From the NCBI GenBank assembly GCA_009840625.1, contig VXNJ01000007.1, positions 44,581-108,580 of the forward strand: a stretch of 64,000 nucleotides of DNA, given 5' to 3'. Made by a program: the position numbers and the translations under genes. Numbering within the stretch: position 1 is the first letter of the stretch; each line of letters begins with the position of its first letter. The notes beneath the pieces were generated by a model. It was given only the letters and a program-made list of their open reading frames with translations, was not told where the DNA came from and did no database searches. Origin of the DNA: Chloroflexota bacterium. GTDB lineage: Bacteria; Chloroflexota; UBA11872; VXNJ01. Positions 37,526 through 46,074 of the stretch are shown here, one piece after another.

Positions 37526-38431
37526 TCAGGCTGCAATGGCGGCTTCGATCAAGGCCACGATCTGGGAGCGGTTGGCGATTCCCTGGTGCGAACGGATTGA
37601 CACCCCGTTGCGCACCGCGGCCAGCGAAGGGTGGGTTGCGGCCCGGAATTCGCGGCGGTAGGACGCCAGCTCGCGGTCGTCGTAATCCATGACGAGGAAG
37701 TGCACCCTGCCGGCGTATTCGGCCATCAGGTCGCGCACCACCGGCCTCACCGCACCGCATTTCGGGCACCAGATTGCGTCGGATACCCAGACCACCGGGG
37801 AGCTCGTCGCCAGCACTGCCTGAAAGCGGGCCTTATCGGCCTCGTACCGGGCAATGATGCTATCGCGATTCCTGGGATCGTAGGGATCCGGGACCGGAAT
37901 CCCGTCTAACGTCTCGGGCTGCACGATTTCCGGCGTGGGCGTCGGGGTAGGAGTTGGCGTGGGAGAAGGCGTGGGTGTTGGGGTCGGTGACGGAGTCGGC
38001 GTCGGTGTTGGAGTAGGAGAAGGCGTCGGCGGAGGCGTGGGTGCGGGGGTTGGAGTCGGTGAAGGAGTCGGTGAAGGAGTCGGATTGGGAGTTGGGGTAG
38101 GAGTTGGCGTGGGAGAGGGCGTGGGTTCGGCGATCGGAGTCGGTGACGGAGTCGGCGTCGGTGTAGGGGTAGGAGTTGGCGTGACCGGATCTGCCGCGGG
38201 TCCAGCGCCGGCAACCAACGGGGTGGCAGTTAGCGGCGGCGCGGTCTGCACAGGCGTCGGCAGAGTTGAGGGAGCCTCTTCCGACGCGGGTGCTTCGGGC
38301 GGCGCAGGTGCGGGGAGCACCGCTACGGGCGAGGCTGACTGCAGCGGCGCCACATCCGATTCGGTGCCGTTGCAGGCAAAAAGTAAAACGCAAGCCAGGC
38401 AAGCAAGAACCAGTGGCAATCTGCGAACCAT
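37526..38431 (-). CDS. Thioredoxin-like lipoprotein on a Thr-Pro stalk
   Basis: A 301-residue lipoprotein starting at ATG 38431 ([14 protein letters not shown]), with lipobox Cys20 (LLFAC). Residues about 35-105 are Ala/Pro-rich and about 83-167 are an uninterrupted Thr-Pro/Ser-Pro repeat. The C-terminal 100 residues form a thioredoxin fold with W221-C222-P-K-C225, then VRPVVRDLM and the cis-Pro region THPSLAAV. It probably does thiol-disulfide exchange at the cell surface, held away from the membrane by the stalk. The 277 bases downstream to the metallopeptidase gene start show no gene. Confidence 0.82.
   Translation of the reverse strand: MVRRLPLVLACLACVLLFACNGTESDVAPLQSASPVAVLPAPAPPEAPASEEAPSTLPTPVQTAPPLTATPLVAGAGPAADPVTPTPTPTPTPTPSPTPIAEPTPSPTPTPTPTPNPTPSPTPSPTPTPAPTPPPTPSPTPTPTPTPSPTPTPTPSPTPTPTPTPTPEIVQPETLDGIPVPDPYDPRNRDSIIARYEADKARFQAVLATSSPVVWVSDAIWCPKCGAVRPVVRDLMAEYAGRVHFLVMDYDDRELASYRREFRAATHPSLAAVRNGVSIRSHQGIANRSQIVALIEAAIAA
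37932..38183 (-). repeat. Tandem Thr-Pro/Ser-Pro coding repeat
   Basis: About 250 bases encode an alternating P-T-P-T/P-S-P pattern, with DNA built from close copies of a six-base unit (GGCGT[T/C] or GGAGT[T/C] on the plus strand). Codons vary (ACG/ACC/ACT, CCA/CCC/CCG), which suggests age and selection on the protein. It lies within the thioredoxin-like lipoprotein gene and is a likely site of length variation. Confidence 0.85.
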
Positions 38432-38520
38432 GGGTTTTGTCCACAAGTACGTGTGGGTCGGGGTGCGGCACGAAGGCGCACCGCAGGCTGTGGCAAGGCT
38501 ATCAAATAGAGTGATCCGGA

Positions 38521-38748
38521 ATGCCCGGATCAACCGCCGCGGCGCCGGCCGGAGGTCACTGGGAACGCTGGATCGACGCGAACTTCGAAAAAGCACTGGC
38601 GGAACTTGACCCCGCTGACATCAGCAAGGTTTTCGGCTTCGAGGCCAGCCAGGTCGATCCGGCCGACCTACTGCCTGCTTGCGCCGTAATCCTCCGGCAG
38701 GAACGAAGCTCCAGATTCGACTGCCAAGGGGCAAGGTTGTACCTGTAA
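38521..38748 (+). CDS. Possible small protein of 75 residues
   Basis: An ATG at 38521 opens a 75-codon frame, divergent from the thioredoxin-like lipoprotein. The product has a plausible helical, acidic middle ([20 protein letters not shown]) and no recognised family. The ribosome-binding site is weak. It could be a small regulatory protein or chance; low confidence. Confidence 0.3.
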   Translation: MPGSTAAAPAGGHWERWIDANFEKALAELDPADISKVFGFEASQVDPADLLPACAVILRQERSSRFDCQGARLYL

Positions 38749-39290
38749 TGCCCCCTTCGGCCGCAACCAACGTTCGACTCAAGAAACCGATGGCTGCCGG
38801 GAATTCCCGCCTGGTGTTTTAGAGCCGCGGTTCGCGCCTGCGGCGCCACGTCTGCGGTGCGAGATTGAAGCCGGGTGACCGAATGACCCGCGCAGGGTCC
38901 CGCTCCCGGCCGCAAGGAACACTATTCCCGATCCGGCGACCAGCGGCCGAATTACAAGCGGCGCCACTGCGACCTGCAACCGTTCAGGGTTACTGATCGG
39001 GCAGTCAAGTAAAGACCGGTCGCCAGCAGCGATGATTGCGATCTCCCGCACGGTCGGGAGCAGGAACTGGTCAACGGCGCAGACGTCGAACCAATACACA
39101 CAGAATCCGGCCAGCAGCGAGGCCTCCCGCCTACCTGCCGTAGGTGCGATCGAGAGGCTGCAAGTCCTCTGGCACTGGCCCGGCGTGCGTGTGTGTCCCC
39201 GCCCTCACCGGGCCCGGAAAGCCTACCGCTCAGCGCAGGGCTTTCAGGGGGCTGGTGGTGACGCGGACAGCATCCCCGGGCCCCGTGAAT
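38749..39290. other. Intergenic region with hairpins, no gene seen
   Basis: About 540 bases between the small frame and the 3' end of the LRR gene. Two hairpins stand out: AGAGG...CCTCT near 39152-39170, and GAAAGCCT...AGGGCTTTC near 39217-39247. Neither is followed by a T run in either direction. I see no RNA family that fits throughout. Confidence 0.4.
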
Positions 39291-41186
39291 CTACGGAGCG
39301 GGTGCGCCGCCGTTTCCGTCACCCTCCGTACAGGCCTCCAGGTCCAGCTCGTCCAAGTCGTGGTCCGCCACGTCCAGCAGCGCGGCCGGAATGCATCCGG
39401 TGAACTCATTGTCGGAGAGGTAGAGCACCGCCAGATCGGGCAGCTCGGCCAGTCCGGCAGGGATCGAGCCGCTGAGCTGGTTGCCGTCCAGGTGCAGTTG
39501 CTCCAGCCGGGTCAGATCGGTCAGCGCGGACGGGATCGGCCCGCTGAAGGCGTTGTTGTCTAGGCGCAATTGCTCGAGTTTGCCGAGTCCGCCCAGTACC
39601 GAGGGAATCTCCCCAGAAAGCTGGTTGCGGTTCACGCTCAGGTAGATCAGCTCGGTCAGGTCGCCCAACTCGGCGGGGATCGTGCCGCTGAGCATGTTCT
39701 GGTCAAGGATCAGGTATTCGAGGTTGGCAAGGTTCCCCAAAGTCGTCGGAATGGAGCCGGTCAGGCGATTCCGGTTGAGATAGAGCCTCTCCAGATTGCC
39801 CAGGTTGCCCAGTTCCGCCGGTATCTCACCGGTCAGGCGGTTGCCGTGGAGGTAGAGGAGCTCCAATTCGGAAAGGTCTCCCAGTTCCGCCGGTATCTCA
39901 CCGGTCAGGTCGTTGTCGTAGAGATAAAGCCGCTCCAGGCGGGCAAAACTGCCGAAGGCCGCCGGGATTTCGCCACTCAGGCGGTTCCCGTCCAGCCCCA
40001 GGACGACCAGGTTTGAGAGGTCGTTGAGTTCCTCCGGAATCTGGCCCGTGAACTGGTTTTGCCTTAGCCAGAGGAACCGCAGTTGGGTGAGATCGCCGAG
40101 CTCGGCCGGAATCGTCCCGGTCAGCTCGTTTTCGTCGACGTCGAGGGTTCTGAGGTTGACGAGGCTGCCAAGTCCGGTCGGAATCGTGCCGGTGAACTCG
40201 TTCTGCCACAGTTCCAGGTTGGTGAGATTGGTCATGACCCCGAGCTCGGCGGGTATTTCACCGCTCAACTCGTTGCGGTTCAAAGACAGCACGCGCAGTT
40301 CGTCAAGTTCGGTCAACTCGAGCGGAATCTCACCGCTCAGCTCATTGCCGTCGAGGTCGAGGACGCTGAGCCTGGCCATGCCTCCCAGCTGGCCCGGTAT
40401 TCCGCCGTTGAGTTCGTTGTTCACGAGCGAGAGAACGCGCAAGTCGCTAAGCCCGGCCAGTTCCGGGGGGATCTGACCGTTCAGGTCGTTGTTGCCCAGG
40501 TGCAGGGCGCGCAACCGGGGTAGGGCGGCCAGCCGGGCGGGAATCGTCCCTTCCAGGTCGTTGCTGTTCAGGTAAAGCACCAGCACGCAGCCGTCGCCAT
40601 CGGTGGAGACTCCGAACCACTCGTCCAGAGGGGCTTCATCGCTGAGCCAATTGACGCTGTTGCGCCAGTTGGGGCCATCGGTCGATTCATAGAGCGCGGT
40701 AAGCGCTTCGCGATCGCCGACGCAGGCCGCCGGGCCCCCAGGGAGGGTTAAGAGGACGGACCAGGGAGACCATCGGGGATTGCCGTAACGCTGGGCGCTG
40801 CTGCCAACGACGAACCAGTAGGATTCGCCGGGCGCCAAACCCGTGACGGTGTGCGAAGTCTGCCCGTTGTTGGCCAAGCTAACCGACGTGAACGCGGCCA
40901 GCCAGTCTTCGTCGGCCGCGACGGCGGACTCGAAATCGGCCTTCGAGACCCAGCCGATTCGGTAGTAACCGGCATCCTTAACCGGGCTCCAGTTGACGTT
41001 GACTTCACCGGGCTCAGATCCCGGTGCGACCTGCGGCACGGCTCGGGCCGTCGGGGCCTGCTGTGCAGCCACCGTGGCGACTCCGACTGCGAATGTGACC
41101 AGGAGGATGGCTGCAATGGCCACCGAGCGCTTTATGCCTTGCGCGGCCGCCCGCGGGATTCGGTGTCCGTCAAATGCGAAGTCCAT
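39291..41186 (-). CDS. Secreted leucine-rich repeat protein with fibronectin III-like domain
   Basis: A 631-residue exported protein from ATG 41186, with AGAGGA eight bases upstream. A signal peptide or anchor (VAIAAILLVTFAVGVATVAA) is followed by a fibronectin III-like domain (about 65-165), then a cap with DREALTALYESTDGPNW, typical of LRR proteins whose repeats resemble plant receptor ectodomains. About 17 repeats of 24 residues follow, each with a G-x-I-P-x-x-L core. The end is a short Asp/Glu- and Cys-containing cap. A role in binding host or neighbour-cell ligands is inferred. The 290 bases upstream hold no other gene. Confidence 0.88.
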   Translation of the reverse strand: MDFAFDGHRIPRAAAQGIKRSVAIAAILLVTFAVGVATVAAQQAPTARAVPQVAPGSEPGEVNVNWSPVKDAGYYRIGWVSKADFESAVAADEDWLAAFTSVSLANNGQTSHTVTGLAPGESYWFVVGSSAQRYGNPRWSPWSVLLTLPGGPAACVGDREALTALYESTDGPNWRNSVNWLSDEAPLDEWFGVSTDGDGCVLVLYLNSNDLEGTIPARLAALPRLRALHLGNNDLNGQIPPELAGLSDLRVLSLVNNELNGGIPGQLGGMARLSVLDLDGNELSGEIPLELTELDELRVLSLNRNELSGEIPAELGVMTNLTNLELWQNEFTGTIPTGLGSLVNLRTLDVDENELTGTIPAELGDLTQLRFLWLRQNQFTGQIPEELNDLSNLVVLGLDGNRLSGEIPAAFGSFARLERLYLYDNDLTGEIPAELGDLSELELLYLHGNRLTGEIPAELGNLGNLERLYLNRNRLTGSIPTTLGNLANLEYLILDQNMLSGTIPAELGDLTELIYLSVNRNQLSGEIPSVLGGLGKLEQLRLDNNAFSGPIPSALTDLTRLEQLHLDGNQLSGSIPAGLAELPDLAVLYLSDNEFTGCIPAALLDVADHDLDELDLEACTEGDGNGGAPAP

Positions 41187-41477
41187 CAATTGTCCTCTAA
41201 GGTGCGGCGTCGAATAACTATAGAGTCGAGTCTGTTCGGCGGCGAACTCGATCGAGCATTTCTGCACGGCGAAACATCGACCATGCATGTGTTTGCAGGC
41301 AATCCGGTACGAATACCGGCTCCTGCAATGTTCTGGCTGCGACCCTGACGCTTCCGCGGCGCCGGCCCAGCACGGCGTCTAGCGAGTTTTCCGGCGGACT
41401 CGTACTTGACCGGGTATTTGGCAATCCAAAGGGCATCAGCCACGCCGGTTCGCCACTAAGCAGAGCCTGATGCCCAA

Positions 41478-43166
41478 TCAGGAACCGATTAGCCCCTCCT
41501 GCGGATGGGTCCAGGGCAGATGGTAGAAGGGCGCGAACTGTGGTGCCGGAGGGATCGGCATGTCCCCGATCGGTACTTCTATGACCACCGGTGCATTGCG
41601 TTCCAGGGCTTCAGGGAGCAGCGTTGAAAGTTCCATCGGATCCTTGGCCCGCAGGCCGATTGCCTCGAACGACTCGGCGAACTTGACGAAGTCCGGATTG
41701 TGCAGATCGGTCGCGTAGGTACCGCCAAATCCAGTGTCCAGGTCGCGGGCCACGTTCCCGAAGGAGTCGTTCCGAAAGACAACGGCGATCACGTTGATCT
41801 CGTGCTGGACGGCGGTGGCGAGTTCAGAGGCGTTGTGCAGAAATCCGCCGTCGCCGACCATGCAGATCACGGGGCGGTCCGGTTTTGCCACCTTCACGCC
41901 CAGGGCGGTCGGGTACGAGTAACCGACGTTGAACTGGTAGCCGGAGTCGATGTAGGTCTTGGGGTAATCCGTCTTGTAGTGGGTGCGGGCGTAGTAACCG
42001 AACTGGGTGACGTCCCAGACGATGAACGAATCATCCGGGATGCTGTCCTGGATCGCCTCCAGGACCGCGTATTGCGGTTCCTTCAAGCGGATGTCGTAGT
42101 AGGCGATCAGATTGCGCGCCGCCGCAACCGCTTCGGCCGGCGATGGCCTATCGCCCGCCCGGTTTTCCTTAAGGTGGGGCAGAATCGCTTCGATGGTCGC
42201 CCCGGCGTCGCCGTGCAGCGGGATCGTATTGGACTGGATCCGCATCAATTCGTTCTCGTCGACATTGATGTTTATCAGCGTGGACTCGTTGCCGGCAGGA
42301 TTGCCCAGCGAGAAGCGCGCACCTATGCCGATCACGACGTCAGAGGATTCCATTACCCCGTGAAGCTGGTTCATCTCCATCCGCTCGCCGCGCGGACTAA
42401 AGCAGGAGCCATAGCAAAGCGGGTGACTGTCCGGCATGCATCCCTTGCCGCCACTCGAGGTGATGACCGGGATATTTGTCGCCTCGGCCAAATTGACGAG
42501 CGCATCCTCGGCATTTGAGCGGGCGACCCCACCACCGGCGTAAATAACGGGCAGCCGTGATTCGGCGATGATCCGGGCGGCTAACCGCAGCTGCATAGAG
42601 CCTGGCACGAGCGGGGTGATCGGCGTCGGGTCGCACAACTCGACATCCTCGCGCTCGACTCCCGCCTCGGGAGGGACCTCGATCAGCACAGGGCGCGGTC
42701 GGCCGCTGCGCAATTGCCTGAAGGCTTCATTGACGGTTGAAGGAACATCGCGCGGCCGCATCGCTGATCCCCGCCACTTGGTCACCGTGCGCACCGTATC
42801 GGCCTGGTCAACGACCTCGTGTACCGCCCCAATCCCCTTGCCGATCGCCGCGCGGGGTATCTGGCCAGCGATCAGCAGGACGGGTGAGGAGCGGGCGTAC
42901 GCGGTGGCCAGGCCGGGGGCGGCGTTAAACAGCCCTACGCCGGGCACCACCAGCGCGACACCCGGATCGCCGGAGGCCCGGGCGTAGCCGTCGGCCATGT
43001 AGGTGGCGGCCTGCTCGTGGCGAGGCGCAATCATCCGAATCCCGGGCTCGTCGCGCAAGCCGGCAACGATGCCGTACGTCTGGATTCCCGGAATCCCGAA
43101 GACGACCTCAACACCCTCTCTGGAGAGGGACTTGGCGAGGGCTTCACCACCGCTTAAATTGACCAT
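41478..43166 (-). CDS. Thiamine-diphosphate-dependent enzyme, acetolactate synthase-like
   Basis: A 562-residue protein of the TPP-binding acetolactate synthase/benzoylformate decarboxylase superfamily with the three standard domains. Glu51 (RHEQAATYMADGYAR) activates the cofactor. The central domain has the usual nucleotide-fold segments, and the C-terminal domain has the TPP-binding GDGGF at about 438 with its downstream Asn in FRNDSFGN. No ilvN-like small subunit lies nearby, so a catabolic decarboxylase or carboligase is more likely than a branched-chain biosynthetic enzyme. ATG start. The substrate cannot be read from sequence alone. Confidence 0.85.
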   Translation of the reverse strand: MVNLSGGEALAKSLSREGVEVVFGIPGIQTYGIVAGLRDEPGIRMIAPRHEQAATYMADGYARASGDPGVALVVPGVGLFNAAPGLATAYARSSPVLLIAGQIPRAAIGKGIGAVHEVVDQADTVRTVTKWRGSAMRPRDVPSTVNEAFRQLRSGRPRPVLIEVPPEAGVEREDVELCDPTPITPLVPGSMQLRLAARIIAESRLPVIYAGGGVARSNAEDALVNLAEATNIPVITSSGGKGCMPDSHPLCYGSCFSPRGERMEMNQLHGVMESSDVVIGIGARFSLGNPAGNESTLININVDENELMRIQSNTIPLHGDAGATIEAILPHLKENRAGDRPSPAEAVAAARNLIAYYDIRLKEPQYAVLEAIQDSIPDDSFIVWDVTQFGYYARTHYKTDYPKTYIDSGYQFNVGYSYPTALGVKVAKPDRPVICMVGDGGFLHNASELATAVQHEINVIAVVFRNDSFGNVARDLDTGFGGTYATDLHNPDFVKFAESFEAIGLRAKDPMELSTLLPEALERNAPVVIEVPIGDMPIPPAPQFAPFYHLPWTHPQEGLIGS

Positions 43167-43581
43167 TGCTCTGAAAAATGGAATTAGCTACTCGAACCCA
43201 TTTCGCACTTATTGTGGAGAACTCGGCCAGTTGATTTGGCGTAAGTGGCTCGGTTTTTTCGGATCGCCCAGAACTGCAAACCAAGCGAGGGCGTAGTTTT
43301 CTGCGAATTGTCGATCAATTGTCGAATTGTCCGTTTTCCAATCAGGTCGACAAGCGTCCGGCGCTCGCCGTAATTGAGCGTCTGCGGCAGATTCGGGCAT
43401 TCGGAACTTGTATCAGTACCGCCGATATCGAATCGCTGGCATTTGCCGTGGATTAAGTCTCACCATCGCCTAGACGCCCAGTTCCGGACAGTGATTGACC
43501 GGGACGGCTGCAGTTTCGCGGGCCATTCACGCGAGTTTCAATTGGCCAAATCCGACCATGGGAAGCTAAGCGGTGTCGAAT
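43167..43581. other. Intergenic region, no gene seen
   Basis: About 415 bases between the start of the TPP enzyme gene and the end of the PD-(D/E)XK gene. AT-richer than its surroundings, with short repeated GAATTGTC/CAATTGTC motifs at about 43308-43332. It should contain the promoter of the TPP enzyme. No open frame has protein-like features. Confidence 0.45.
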
Positions 43582-44970
43582 TCACTCGTTCCAGTGTTCG
43601 ATGGCGGCACTTGCGAACTGGTCCAACACGGGAATTGCGCAGGTAGCGATGTCATGCAGGCCTTCCACAAAGTGATCCGTCACTTCGCCTCCCCCGCTCT
43701 CGATCTCGGCAAATAATTCCGGAGCCAGTTGGAGCCAATTCGCATGCTTACTTAGCCATTCGTAACTCGGCCACTCACCGTCATCGCTCCTAGTGGTAGG
43801 GATTCCGGTGTCGACGAGCGCAGCCTTTAAGTCTTTGCGGATTTGTAACTGTTCTTCGGTCATTTGACCCGCAGACGGCTTGCAGCAAACCCCCCAATAC
43901 CAGGAACGCGGGCCAAAGCCCCCGCTCTGCAGTTTCACTTCAAACGGCGGCCAATCATCTCGTGCAACCCAAAGGGAATTGGCCCCTCTCTTGTCTCCGC
44001 CATAGACGCATTGCACCCGCAGGCCTCTATTGAATTTCGAGCCTTTCCGCTCCATGCACGCTCGGAGTTTGTCGCGCAAGAGCTCCAAGAACTGTTCGCA
44101 AATTTCTGCCCGGATGACTTGCCAGGCGTCATGAATTGCGAGGGCGGATTGCAATTGGTTGGGGTTTTGCCGCAGGTAAGTGCGTATCTCGCGAGTTTCC
44201 GCATCACTAGACATGGTTGCTTCTCCGAATTTCATTTGGCACAAAGTCTGGAATTGCTGCAGGAATAGATTCAGCCGATCAGGTTCGCATAGTTTTCGGC
44301 AGGACGCCAGCCAGGATTCGAGCGAAACGCCGCCGTTTGCATAAGGCATCACCCGAAAGTTGCAGCGCCAACGATCAAGATCTGCCGCCCGAATGCTGAA
44401 TTCGTCGGGCTCGCGGAAGTCCGGCGGCACGTAGACGAGCAGGAATCGGTTTTTGTAGGTCTTGAATAAATACTCCAAATAGTCGGCGATCTGATTCCGT
44501 TGGTCCCCGGCATACGGTTTGTTTTCGAATGCGAGGCAGTACGGCCCATCATCTGTCGGGATGTCCACACTGATGTCGATTCGTCGGGACCTTTCGATTT
44601 GGCGTTCGATAACTACACTGATCGAATCGTTGGGCGATTCCTGAATGGCTTCGGATAGATAGCGCGTCTCTGGAATGGCATCTAGCATTGCCCGCAGAAA
44701 GAGTTTTCCCTGCCCGTGATCGGCAGTCGGATCCAAGAGGTCGGCGATGATCCTCGACAGGCCCAGCTCATCGGTGCGCAGGTATTTGAAAACATTGAAC
44801 CTGCGTGCCAGGTGTCGGTCCAGCTCAAGCTCGACTCTGCGGGCAGCGTGGAGGCGGGGAGTCAATTCGGAGAGCAAGTTAACTCGATTGCGTCGCCGAG
44901 CCTCAATTGATTCGCCAACGAAATCCAACAATGAATAGACTCCGGTCGCGCCAACCTGGATAGATTCCAA
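43582..44970 (-). CDS. PD-(D/E)XK nuclease family protein (PDDEXK_4-like)
   Basis: A 462-residue protein. The nuclease core is visible: Glu122, Asp132 (RRIDISVD), then Glu149-x-Lys151 in LAFENKPYAGDQ. Ahead of it lies a conserved RFNVFKYLRTDELGLSRII segment and LLDPTADHGQG. The C-terminal half is a helical and beta region ending VTDHFVEGLHDIATCAIP. It matches the PDDEXK_4 (PF14281) pattern; members often sit in defence islands. A homologue of the same length, broken by two stops, lies at 47891-49303 on the other strand. ATG start at 44970. Probably DNA-cleaving, but untested. Confidence 0.8.
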   Translation of the reverse strand: MESIQVGATGVYSLLDFVGESIEARRRNRVNLLSELTPRLHAARRVELELDRHLARRFNVFKYLRTDELGLSRIIADLLDPTADHGQGKLFLRAMLDAIPETRYLSEAIQESPNDSISVVIERQIERSRRIDISVDIPTDDGPYCLAFENKPYAGDQRNQIADYLEYLFKTYKNRFLLVYVPPDFREPDEFSIRAADLDRWRCNFRVMPYANGGVSLESWLASCRKLCEPDRLNLFLQQFQTLCQMKFGEATMSSDAETREIRTYLRQNPNQLQSALAIHDAWQVIRAEICEQFLELLRDKLRACMERKGSKFNRGLRVQCVYGGDKRGANSLWVARDDWPPFEVKLQSGGFGPRSWYWGVCCKPSAGQMTEEQLQIRKDLKAALVDTGIPTTRSDDGEWPSYEWLSKHANWLQLAPELFAEIESGGGEVTDHFVEGLHDIATCAIPVLDQFASAAIEHWNE

Positions 44971-45023
44971 GATTCAGTCGCGCACCCTGCGGGAATCAAT
45001 TGATCGATTGCCGCACGTTCGAA

Positions 45024-45401
45024 TCATTCGTTTGAATCCATGATCGCCGGCTTGCACGGATAAGCGTCGGCCCGGCCGGAGTCGCCTGATTGGATCACGA
45101 AGTCCCTGCGGTCTCGATATAGCTTTGCGCGGTTTAGCACGTAGTTAGTCCCCGCCTCGATCCTGTCCCAGTGAGTCATCAACCAGTACTTGTGGTCACC
45201 GATGAACAAGTACGTGTTCTGCATGCTGAAAAAGCGGCACGTTACTCCTTCCCCTGCGCGAAACCGCCCACAAACGGCCGACAAAAGCTCCTGCTGGGCG
45301 TCCTGTTCGGTTAACACGTATTCGTGGGGCCACGTGTCTCGATAAGTGACCGCTTCTCTCCAGGGGGCGTTCCGAATCAGCTCCGTCAAATCCGCAGTCA
45401 C
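45024..45401 (-). CDS. Conserved hypothetical protein, 125 residues
   Basis: A 125-residue soluble protein with a run of well-formed segments: APWREAVTYRDTWPHEYVL, FFSMQNTYLFIGDHKYW and VLNRAKLYRDRRDFVI. I recognise the layout as that of a widespread bacterial family without assigned function. It is upstream of the PD-(D/E)XK gene on the same strand with 53 bases between them, so the two may be co-transcribed. No catalytic residues can be named. Confidence 0.7.
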   Translation of the reverse strand: MTADLTELIRNAPWREAVTYRDTWPHEYVLTEQDAQQELLSAVCGRFRAGEGVTCRFFSMQNTYLFIGDHKYWLMTHWDRIEAGTNYVLNRAKLYRDRRDFVIQSGDSGRADAYPCKPAIMDSNE

Positions 45402-46074
45402 CGGGTTTCTTTCCGCTCAATACCTGCCTGGATCGAATGGGTCCCAATACAGCCGGTCCAAGTTGCGATGGCAATGCTCCGGGAAACGCCGCGAATTAAA
45501 TCCGCGGGATCCCGGATCCTCGATTTGCAGGCGCAGGGACTGGCCAAAACCGTTCGCCTCCACCTGCTTGGTTGAGCTTTGGTCACTGCTCCACGAAAGG
45601 GCAACTGACAGGTGGACGGTCCTGCCGGCCGATGGCGCGACTCGGTTCAATTTGGGTCCGCCGACGTTCACCTTGGAAACGGTCGCAATCAAAATAATAC
45701 CTGCGCTATACGGGCATGTGGCCGCTGCCATAATGGCGGGGCTCTTTGCCGGTACTACCGGAGTCCGGATTACCACCCCGATAACTCGTCCGCGCGATCG
45801 ATTGCGGAGTAAGCGGGCCGCGCAACCGGATTTGGAACCAGATCGTGTCCACCCTTTCCTTAAGCGTGGAGGCCCGCGCCCAAGCCTTGTACCTAGGCCG
45901 ACCATGTCTATTTCAAACATCCAAACAGACTGTTTGTATCCAGTCGTCACGGAATTCAAATCCATCACCGGTGCCAAGCAAGCTTGCGTTTTTGCAGTGC
46001 TTGCGGCAGGACCAGCGTGGGTGCTCGTACCGGCCTCAATTACCGGCGGCTGAGCAATCACCCACCAGAAAGCG
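45402..46074. other. Divergent intergenic region, no confident gene
   Basis: About 670 bases between two divergent genes. Open frames cross it on both strands, but none shows convincing protein features; a minus-strand frame (45417-46097) ends in an aromatic, Arg-rich tail and cannot be excluded. Promoters for both flanking genes should be here. Confidence 0.4.

Noticed and set aside
37932..38183. Regular short repeats that could be taken for a CRISPR or tandem satellite
   Set aside because: Repeats are six-base units without spacers and encode a Thr-Pro stalk in an intact gene.
38779..39099. 106-codon minus-strand frame
   Set aside because: Composition drifts to Arg/Gly/Ser in the second half, there is no recognised motif, and it does not fit neighbouring transcription units.
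39130..39250. Stretch with GGCACTGGCCCGG and GGAAAGCC resembling the 3' half of a cobalamin riboswitch
   Set aside because: The upstream B12-box elements are not present, and the orientation points into the 3' end of the LRR gene, so there is no gene for it to control.
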